DNA of 18,567 nt from JBDUDR01 sp040002845 (GTDB lineage: Bacteria; Actinomycetota; Actinomycetes; Propionibacteriales; Nocardioidaceae). The stretch's first letter is position 1. Each line of letters starts with the position of its first letter. Positions 13,631-18,567 of this stretch are shown piece by piece. Under the pieces are notes generated by a model. That model had not been told where the DNA came from. It did no database searches and saw nothing but the letters and a program-made list of their open reading frames with translations. The stretch lies in NCBI GenBank assembly GCA_040002845.1, contig JBDUDR010000046.1, forward strand, positions 1 through 18,567, in the 5' to 3' direction. The translations under genes were made by a program, and so were the position numbers.

Positions 13631-14716
13631 ATGGCACCAACAGAGGGCACCGCAGACCTAACGGCAGACGCGTTCGCCCAGCGCCTTTTCGCGTCTACTC
13701 TCGGCGGGCTGGAAGCGATGAGCGTCTATGTCGGGGATCGCCTCGGCTGGTACAGGTCGCTCGCGACCGACGGACCCGCAACTTCGACGGAGCTGGCCGA
13801 CCGCACAGGGACGCACGCTCGGTACGTGCGTGAGTGGCTCGAGGGACAGGCGGTGTACGGCATCCTCGTCACCGAGCCTGCGAGCATTGCGACCGACCGG
13901 CGGTATTCGATCCCCGCAGCGATCGCCGAAGTGATGACGGTCGAGCAGAGCCTCGCGTACCTCGGCCCCTTGCCGAGGATCCTGCTCGCAGCAGCGTCCC
14001 GCATGCCCGAGCTGCTCGCCGCGTACCGAACCGGTGGGGGTGTCGGTTGGGACGACTTCGGGGATGATGCGCGCGAGTGTCAGGCGGACATGAATCGGCC
14101 GTGGCTGGAGCGGCAACTCGCTCCTGCACTTGCGAGCGTCGATGACGTCCACGCGATTCTCGGCCGGTCGGATGCGCGGATCGCCGACGTCGGCTGCGGC
14201 GCCGGCTGGTCCACCATCGGGATCGCCCGTGCGTACCCGAGCGCCCAGCTCGACGGGTACGACGTCGACGCGCCATCGGTCGAGATGGCCCGGCGGAACG
14301 CAGCCGAGGCCGGTCTCGCCGACCGCGTGTCCTTCCACCACGCCGGCGGTGAGGAACTGACGGGAGCATACGACGCGGTGTTTGCGTTCGAGTGCGTCCA
14401 CGACATGCCACGCCCGGTCGAGGTGCTTGCGGCGGTTCGACAGGTCGTCAAGCCCGACGGAGCGGTCATCATCATGGACGAAGCCGTGGCAGACGAGTTC
14501 ACTGCGCCCGGCGACGAGCTGGAGCGTCTGATGTACGGCTTCAGCCTGTTCATATGTCTGCCTGACGGTATGTCGTCTCCCCCCTCGGTGGGCACCGGGA
14601 CCGTGATGCGCCCGTCGACGCTGGCGTCGTATGCGCGAGAGGCAGGCTTTGAAGGCGTCGACGTGCTCCCCATCGAGGACTTCGGTTTCTGGAGGTTCTA
14701 CCGGCTACGCGCCTGA
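13631..14716 (+). CDS. Class I SAM-dependent methyltransferase with winged-helix N-terminus (Rv2258c-like)
   Basis: A 361-residue enzyme. Residues about 15-105 form a winged-helix dimerisation domain (LADRTGTHARYVREWLEGQA at about 55-74), followed by a helical linker and a Rossmann methyltransferase domain. SAM motif I is IADVGCGAGWST (184-195), then DGYDVDAPSVEMARRNA, an acidic GGEELTGAYDAVFAFECVHD region, and VVKPDGAVIIMDE. This layout is that of M. tuberculosis Rv2258c and related proteins, whose natural substrate is unknown. The start is ATG at 13631, with a purine-rich AGGAAG about eight bases upstream; the frame is open further back to 13535 but that part looks non-coding. It is convergent with the DUF3237-like gene, with 51 bp between stops. 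Confidence 0.9.
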   Translation: MAPTEGTADLTADAFAQRLFASTLGGLEAMSVYVGDRLGWYRSLATDGPATSTELADRTGTHARYVREWLEGQAVYGILVTEPASIATDRRYSIPAAIAEVMTVEQSLAYLGPLPRILLAAASRMPELLAAYRTGGGVGWDDFGDDARECQADMNRPWLERQLAPALASVDDVHAILGRSDARIADVGCGAGWSTIGIARAYPSAQLDGYDVDAPSVEMARRNAAEAGLADRVSFHHAGGEELTGAYDAVFAFECVHDMPRPVEVLAAVRQVVKPDGAVIIMDEAVADEFTAPGDELERLMYGFSLFICLPDGMSSPPSVGTGTVMRPSTLASYAREAGFEGVDVLPIEDFGFWRFYRLRA

Positions 14717-14767
14717 CTCTCGCTGCCTTCATCGCCGCCCTGCCCCCGACAGGCGAGCACGAGGCGT

Positions 14768-15187
14768 TCAGGCGCTAACGTTCGGGCCCCAGCGGAAGGC
14801 GCGCGGGTCGCCAAGCAGCTGACGTCCCACCTCCTCACCGCCGCGTTCCATGAAGACCGTGCGGCCGCTTAGGTCGAAAAACACCTCGGCCCCGTCGCCT
14901 GTTGAGATGACGCCACGAGCGTTCGGCAGCATCGCGCGGTCGCCTCGGCGCGACGGCTGGTTCGACCACTGTGCAGTCCCGGCCCGGCGCTCGCCGGTCA
15001 CGACACCGTCACCGATACCCCAACCGAGGCCGGCATCACTCCCGTAAGGGCGGGCCAGGTGGAAGTCACCCGCGTATTGCAGGTCGAGGTAGCACATGGG
15101 GTTCAATTCGGAAGGTGTCGGAAGGTGCGTGCCAGCCTGGGTTGCATGACCGAATCTCAGGTCTGGTCGCAACGCGCTTTCGATCAC
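14768..15187 (-). pseudogene. DUF3237-like protein, C-terminally truncated
   Basis: A 139-residue frame. From about residue 31 it follows a DUF3237-like beta-barrel: YLDLQYAGDFHLARPYGSDAG, then WGIGDGVVTGERRAGTAQWS, NARGVISTGDGAEVFFDLSG and EEVGRQLL. After GRQLL the likeness ends and 14 unrelated residues (GDPRAFRWGPNVSA) lead to the stop, so roughly the last quarter to third of the domain seems lost, with the break near 14810. The GTG start at 15187 overlaps the monooxygenase stop as GTGA, so it was the last gene of the MarR-controlled operon. DUF3237 proteins have no settled biochemical role. The family call is from sequence style, moderately sure; the truncation judgement depends on it. 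Confidence 0.6.
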
Positions 15188-16265
15188 GCCAGGAGTTCGC
15201 GGACGCGTGGGATGACCTGGGTGCCATAAAGCTCGATGTTGGTCATGAGAGCTTCGTGCGAGAGACCTCTCTTGCCGTATTTCAAGTCGAAGCGGGTCGC
15301 GCCAAGAGCGGTGAGATTCGTCGCTATCTTCCGTGCGACGGTTTCTGGCGATCCGACGTAGAGCGCTCCCTGTGCTCCGATCTCATACCGGAAGGACTCC
15401 GCGGTCGGGACCGCGAATCCGCGGGTTTCGCTGACCCGGCGGATGACCTCCAGGTAGCGCGGCCAGAACTCTTCGCGCGCCTTTTCGTCGGTGACGGCGA
15501 CGTGACCGGGCGAGTGCACTCCGACCGGTAGGGCGCTTGTCCGAAGCTCTCCAGGGCCCGGTGGAAGAGCTGGGAGAAAGGAGCGAAACGCGCCGGGGGC
15601 CCGCCAATGATCGCGAGCATCAGCGAGAATCCATAACGTGCGGCGCGGATGACCGACTGAGGGCTGCCGCCGACGCCGATCCATGCAGGGAGAGGCACGG
15701 ATTCGGTGTGCGGCACGACATCTTGGTTACCCAGCGGAGCCCGGGTTTTGCCTTGCCAGGTTACCGGTCCGCCCTTGAGAAGCTCGGCGAAGAGATTCGT
15801 CTTCTCTTCGAAGAGTTCCTCGTAGTTGGCAAGGTCATAACCGAAGAGCGGGAACGAGTCGATGCTGGACCCTCGTCCGAGGATGACTTCTGCCCGGCCT
15901 CCGGAGACGGCGTCGAGCGTCGAGTAGCGCTGAAAAACACGGACGGGATCGTCCGAGCTCAATACCGTGACTGCCGACCCGAGGCGGATGCGGGTCGTTT
16001 GCGCGGCGATCGCGCCGAGCACCACGTCGGCGGCCGACAGCGGGAAGTCATCGGTGTGGTGTTCCCCGATCCCGAAGAACTCCACGCCGACCTGGTCGGC
16101 AAGGACACCTTGTTCGACGACGTTGCGGATCGTTCGGGCATGTGAGAGTGGGTGGTCGTCATCGTCGTGGGTGACATCGCCGAAGGTGTCGAGGCCGAGG
16201 ACAAGTGGGAACTGCGCAGGTTCGCCTGCGGAATCTCGTACGGCCTCTGAAGGTGCTGTGGTCAC
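15184..16265 (-). pseudogene. Luciferase-like (LLM class) flavin monooxygenase, single frameshift
   Basis: An LLM-class oxidoreductase of about 360 codons in two frames. Frame one, from GTG 16265, gives the N-terminal two-thirds: LGLDTFGDV, then VEFFGIGEHHTDDFPLSAAD, IRLGSAVTVLSS and FSQLFHRALESFGQAP. Frame two gives the rest: LPVGVHSPGHVAVTDEKARE, GALYVGSPETVARKIA and GATRFDLKYGKRGL up to TGA at 15184. The join falls at the GGG of 15531-15533 (CCC on the coding strand), where one extra C would restore one continuous protein. All other motifs look healthy, so this is either a very recent mutation, a sequencing error or, less likely, programmed shifting. Members use FMN or F420 to oxidise small organic substrates. 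It lies 49 bp after the F420/NADP reductase-like gene. Confidence 0.85.
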
Positions 16266-16314
16266 GTCGCGTCTCTCTGTCTGGCGTGTGTGGGCAACGC
16301 TGAGCGGGTCTGCT

Positions 16315-16980
16315 CTATGCGGCTTCGTCGTGCAGGGCTAGCGCTAACTCGGTTCGCCGTAGCGATACACCGAAGGCTGAGCCGCCGGGTTCGAGGAGGC
16401 GGCCGGCGCGGAGGCTTTCCAGCCGGATGGCGTCGTAGCCGATGCGCTCGATGACTCCGGCGACGATGTCCACCGCGCCTGGGTCGTCGCCCGCGACGCC
16501 GAGCGCGCGGCGTTCCGGCGAGCCGACAGGTCGGCGGTTGTTTTCAAGCTCGTGATAGCCGATCTGGTTGAGGGTTTTGACGACAGTCGACCCGCCCAGC
16601 CGATGCGCAACGATCTCGCTACTGCCGTACCGGCGATCCTTGAACATCTTCTGGACCCCGTCGATGGGCGGCCAGTAGTTCATCGTGTCAACGACGAGCT
16701 TGTCGGCCACCAAGGCAGGGTCGAGTGTCGCGAACCTGTGGAGCAGAATCGCCAGCACCGCGATGTCGGAGTCCTCGACAGCATCAGCTGCCCACCGAGG
16801 CTCCACTCCCGGTGCCAGCACCTTGGTGATGAGGGCGATGTTCTCCGGATCACCCGAGGCCGCGATCGAGACGTGGTAGCCGGCGGCGATCGCCATCCGC
16901 GCGATCACCGGCCCGACATGCCCCACACCTAGCACGGCGATCCGCGGCAACTGCTGAGGTCCCAGCGCTCGGCCCGTCAT
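16315..16980 (-). CDS. NADPH:F420 reductase-like NAD(P)-binding protein
   Basis: A 221-residue Rossmann protein resembling F420-dependent NADP reductases and the related 'NADPH-dependent F420 reductase' family. The nucleotide loop is LGVGHVGPVIARMA (17-30). Further family features are VLAILLHRFATL, the VVDTMNYWPPIDG block (about 95-107) and GGSTVVKTLNQIGYHEL, as in Fno-like proteins (VVxAFNxV). Such enzymes reduce F420 or act on other carbonyl/flavin substrates; given the monooxygenase next door, supplying reduced cofactor is an attractive but unproven role. The ATG at 16980 overlaps the MarR stop as ATGA, so the two are translationally coupled and under the same operator. Confidence 0.85.
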   Translation of the reverse strand: MTGRALGPQQLPRIAVLGVGHVGPVIARMAIAAGYHVSIAASGDPENIALITKVLAPGVEPRWAADAVEDSDIAVLAILLHRFATLDPALVADKLVVDTMNYWPPIDGVQKMFKDRRYGSSEIVAHRLGGSTVVKTLNQIGYHELENNRRPVGSPERRALGVAGDDPGAVDIVAGVIERIGYDAIRLESLRAGRLLEPGGSAFGVSLRRTELALALHDEAA

Positions 16981-17504
16981 GACCGGCCATCCCCGGCACG
17001 CGCAAATTTGACTTCGGGGTGGAGGTGGTTCTGCAACGCCTGCAGGATGTCGGCGAGGGCATCGAACTGCTCGAGCGTCAAGGCGTCAGCGAAGCACTTC
17101 TTGATGGCCCTCATACGGGGCGCAGCCGCACGCCGCAACACCACCGCTCCGTCGCCCGTGAGCGACACCTCAGCGCCGCGGCTGTCGGTGGCGCAGTCGT
17201 CGCGGCGAATCAGACCGCGTCGTTCCATCCGTCCGAGGTGATGGGACAGACGGCTTCGCTCCCAATCGATGGTCGCGGCCAGCTCCGATGATCGCAGCCA
17301 CCTGCCGTCTGCCTCACTCAATGCCAGCAGCACCTGATAGTCGGCCGCTGAGAGACCCGACTGCTGCAACTGGGCACCCAGAATTCGCCGAAGCTCCGCA
17401 GTCGTATCGACCAGCGAGCGCCAAATCGCGAGCTCCCCCGTTGTCATCCGCCGCCCGACAACCGAGCCGGTGGCTACGCGAGGTCCATCGCCGTCGACAA
17501 CCAT
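16977..17504 (-). CDS. MarR-family transcriptional regulator
   Basis: A 175-residue regulator with the MarR winged helix in the middle. The recognition region LSAADYQVLLALSEADG, then ELAATIDWERSRLSHHLGRM and ERRGLIRRDDCATDSRGAEVSLT, carries the DR wing; dimerisation helices lie at both ends. The ATG at 17504 is preferred to GTG 17507 because GAGGTGAGG then stands at a workable distance. MarR proteins typically repress their own operon until a phenolic or similar ligand binds. Here three matched palindromes cover the promoter directly upstream, strongly suggesting autorepression. It is the first gene of an operon with the F420/NADP reductase-like, LLM and DUF3237-like genes. One cysteine is visible in the wing region (DDCATD), which could be redox sensitive. 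Confidence 0.93.
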   Translation of the reverse strand: MVVDGDGPRVATGSVVGRRMTTGELAIWRSLVDTTAELRRILGAQLQQSGLSAADYQVLLALSEADGRWLRSSELAATIDWERSRLSHHLGRMERRGLIRRDDCATDSRGAEVSLTGDGAVVLRRAAAPRMRAIKKCFADALTLEQFDALADILQALQNHLHPEVKFARAGDGRS

Positions 17505-17518
17505 CACACCTCACCTCA

Positions 17519-17530
17519 TTGACACGTCAA
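17519..17530. promoter_or_regulatory. MarR operator box 1
   Basis: TTGACACGTCAA, arms TTGAC/GTCAA. It overlaps the first base of the -10 and covers the expected transcription start of marR, so occupancy should block initiation. Confidence 0.65.
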
Positions 17531-17558
17531 TCATACCTCTAAGTCGTTGACGTATCAA
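17530..17558 (-). promoter_or_regulatory. marR operon promoter
   Basis: On the minus strand, TTGATA (complement of 17553-17558) and TATGAT (complement of 17530-17535) are separated by exactly 17 bp, a near-consensus sigma-70-type promoter and the strongest in the window. It is overlapped by operator boxes 1 and 2. Confidence 0.7.
17547..17558. promoter_or_regulatory. MarR operator box 2
   Basis: TTGACGTATCAA, arms TTGA/TCAA; it contains the whole -35 hexamer of the marR promoter. It starts 28 bp after box 1. Confidence 0.65.
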
Positions 17559-17560
17559 TA

Positions 17561-17572
17561 TTGATGTGTCAA
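17561..17572. promoter_or_regulatory. MarR operator box 3
   Basis: TTGATGTGTCAA, arms TTGA/TCAA, starting 14 bp after box 2 and just upstream of the -35. The three boxes thus start at intervals of 28 and 14 bp. From 17573 to 17653 I see no gene beyond a doubtful 26-codon plus-strand frame. Confidence 0.55.
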
Positions 17573-17653
17573 TCACATGATGAGCGGGCTCGGCCGTTTC
17601 TTGCCTCAGATCGATCTGGCGCGCCGCCGGCATTTCCAGCTGAGCGCTACTTC

Positions 17654-18316
17654 CTAGGGGCGGGCGACCGGGAGAGGGGCCTCGGCCCACTCGGGGAACC
17701 CGTCCTCGAGCCGGGCGGCGGTCAAGCCCTTCTTGCTGAGCACCCGCACGGCCTCGTCGGCGTAGACGCAGTACGGTCCACGGCAGTAGGCGACCACGTC
17801 GGCGCCGTCCGGGATGTCGCCGAGCCGTGACTTCAGGTCATGGATCGGGATGGAGATCGCGCCGCGGATGTGGCCGGCGGTGTACTCGGCCTCGGGTCGT
17901 ACGTCGAGCACGACCACGTCGCCGTCGCGCAGCCGGGCGCGGAGGGCGTCGCGGGTGATCGTGCGGAGCTTGCTGCGGTCACCCATGTAGTCGGCTGCCA
18001 GCTGCTCCAGCCCCGCGACGTGCTCCTGCGCGGCTCGTCGCATGGTCCGCCACAGGTCACCGACCACCGGGCTGGACAGCGAGTAGTAGATCCGCGTCCC
18101 CTCGCGACGTGACTCGACCAGGCCGGAGCGCAGCAGTCGCTGCAGGTGCTGGGAGGTGTTGGCCACGGTTTGGTCGATCTCGTCTGCGAGCTCCTCTACC
18201 GATCGCTCACCTTGGGCGAGCACGTCGACCAGCTCCGCACGCCGGCCGTTGGCCAGCGCCTTGGCCGACTCCGCCAGCGCGTCGTACAGGGCCGCCTTCG
18301 CCTCCCGGTCCGTCAT
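17654..18316 (-). CDS. ArsR-family regulator fused to a rhodanese domain
   Basis: A 220-residue fusion. Residues about 10-95 form an ArsR winged helix (ALANGRRAELVDVLAQGERS, then VEELADEIDQTVANTSQHL and RREGTRIYYSLSS). Residues about 115-220 form a rhodanese domain with VVVLDVRPEAEYTAGHIRGA, and active-site Cys178 in AYCRGPYCVYADEAV. The ArsR part contains no cysteine at all, so it lacks the metal site of ArsR/SmtB and the Cys pair of persulfide sensors. Signal sensing, if any, should lie in the rhodanese Cys178/Cys183. ATG 18316 gives the usual family length; ATG 18340 with AAGGGA upstream is an alternative. It is divergent from a methyltransferase gene, with paired operator boxes between, suggesting control of both. 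Confidence 0.93.
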   Translation of the reverse strand: MTDREAKAALYDALAESAKALANGRRAELVDVLAQGERSVEELADEIDQTVANTSQHLQRLLRSGLVESRREGTRIYYSLSSPVVGDLWRTMRRAAQEHVAGLEQLAADYMGDRSKLRTITRDALRARLRDGDVVVLDVRPEAEYTAGHIRGAISIPIHDLKSRLGDIPDGADVVAYCRGPYCVYADEAVRVLSKKGLTAARLEDGFPEWAEAPLPVARP

Positions 18317-18340
18317 CTCGTCACCGCCACCCACCAGCAT

Positions 18341-18360
18341 ATTCAAGATTTCCCTTGACA
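18341..18360. promoter_or_regulatory. ArsR operator box A (with plus-strand -35)
   Basis: ATTCAA-N8-TTGACA spans 20 bp. The right arm TTGACA (18355-18360) is also a perfect -35 hexamer for plus-strand transcription towards the methyltransferase, though a clear -10 (GTCTTA at 17 bp or TAGTCT at 15 bp) is not certain. Binding here would block that promoter. Confidence 0.5.
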
Positions 18361-18382
18361 ACACCAACTCTACAGTAGTCTT

Positions 18383-18402
18383 ATTCAAGAAAACCATTGA
18401 AT
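18383..18402. promoter_or_regulatory. ArsR operator box B
   Basis: ATTCAA-N8-TTGAAT, a perfect 6-bp inverted repeat with the same length and left arm as box A. The two boxes start 42 bp apart, four helical turns, so dimers on them would face the same side of the DNA. ATTCAA/TTGAAT arms are typical of ArsR/SmtB-family operators. Confidence 0.6.
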
Positions 18403-18420
18403 ATTCGGAGGTTTGGACGA

Positions 18421-18567
18421 TGACAGTCACGGTGAACATCGAAGAGCTCGAAGCCAAGGTCAAGGACATGTACCGACACGTGGCGCAGCAGCCGCACGAC
18501 CGGTTCCACTTCGAGCTCGGTGCGCCGGTCGCGCTGCGCGTCGGTTACGACGCCGACCGGCTCGCGG
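18421..18567 (+). CDS. SAM-dependent methyltransferase, arsenite-methyltransferase-like, N-terminal part
   Basis: Only 49 codons are visible before the right edge. They read LEAKVKDMYRHVAQQPHDR (about 10-28) and FHFELGAPVALRVGYDADRL (about 29-48). This is the lead-in typical of a methyltransferase group related to arsenite methyltransferases (ArsM), which precedes the SAM-binding domain; that domain lies outside the window. ATG 18421 is preceded by GGAGG at eight bases, a good start. It is transcribed away from the ArsR-rhodanese gene, with the paired operator boxes in the shared 104-bp gap, so it is the probable main target of that regulator. Methylation of arsenic is the likely but unproven activity; the catalytic cysteines cannot be seen. 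Confidence 0.7.

Noticed and set aside
14733..14757. Possible terminator hairpin between convergent methyltransferase and DUF3237-like stops
   Set aside because: The pairing is broken (short GC arms with a large loop) and no U-run follows on either strand.
17577..17657. A 26-codon plus-strand frame divergent from marR
   Set aside because: No Shine-Dalgarno sequence, no matching plus-strand promoter and no recognisable sequence; it may be the remnant of a lost divergent gene but cannot be supported.
1..18567. CRISPR array, tRNA/rRNA genes, insertion sequences, phage or toxin-antitoxin genes
   Set aside because: No regularly spaced repeats, no cloverleaf-like or rRNA sequence and no transposase, integrase or toxin motifs were seen on either strand.

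Overview
The window is high-GC bacterial DNA. It reads as an actinobacterial (Actinomycetota) chromosome, perhaps of the Nocardioides/Kribbella/propionibacterial type; the order is inferred from protein style and cannot be proven here. The left third (1-6105, all minus strand) is a conserved core block with nearly the same gene order as Mycobacterium tuberculosis Rv1822-Rv1832. In transcription order it holds a CDP-alcohol phosphatidyltransferase, a DUF881 protein, the small basic protein, a second DUF881 protein, gcvH, garA (FHA protein), ftsR (MerR, Rv1828-like), a DUF151 bifunctional-nuclease protein, a second MerR regulator (Rv1830-like) and the start of gcvP. Most of these genes overlap or nearly abut, often by four bases (GTGA or TTGA). 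They link glycine cleavage, 2-oxoglutarate/nitrogen signalling through GarA, and envelope or division control. Two promoters of TTGACC-N17-TAnnnT type and a shared 24-bp dyad, present before both garA and the second merR, give the block a visible regulatory layout.

From about 6.2 kb the character changes to accessory, partly decaying DNA. At about 6.70-6.71 kb two unrelated truncated genes meet head to head, each lacking its N-terminus. A cytoplasmic-looking sulfite-oxidase-type molybdoenzyme follows, then a PadR / ABC-ATPase / FtsX-like permease operon with GTGA couplings and a probable leaderless promoter. Upstream of it is a clearly dead phosphotransferase (kinase) gene with two nonsense codons and several frameshifts.

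On the plus strand (11.6-14.7 kb) lie a lactonase-type metallo-beta-lactamase-fold protein, a fragment of an AraC regulator that follows it in frame, a PrmC/HemK-like methyltransferase with an altered catalytic motif, and a winged-helix class I methyltransferase of the Rv2258c type with a palindrome upstream.

The minus-strand operon at 17.5-14.8 kb is marR - F420/NADP reductase-like - luciferase-like monooxygenase - DUF3237-like. Its promoter is overlapped by three similar 12-bp palindromes, a very legible MarR-type control region. The operon decays towards its 3' end: the monooxygenase carries one single-base frameshift and the last gene has lost its C-terminus. The right edge is a divergent pair, an ArsR-rhodanese fusion regulator facing the start of an arsenite-methyltransferase-like enzyme, with two matched ATTCAA-N8-TTGAnn boxes 42 bp apart between them.

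I saw no tRNA, rRNA, CRISPR array, transposase or phage gene. The window has no wholly new multi-gene system that I can defend. The most informative signals are regulatory (MerR dyad pair, triple MarR box, twin ArsR boxes) and evolutionary (graded decay and gene-fragment junctions).
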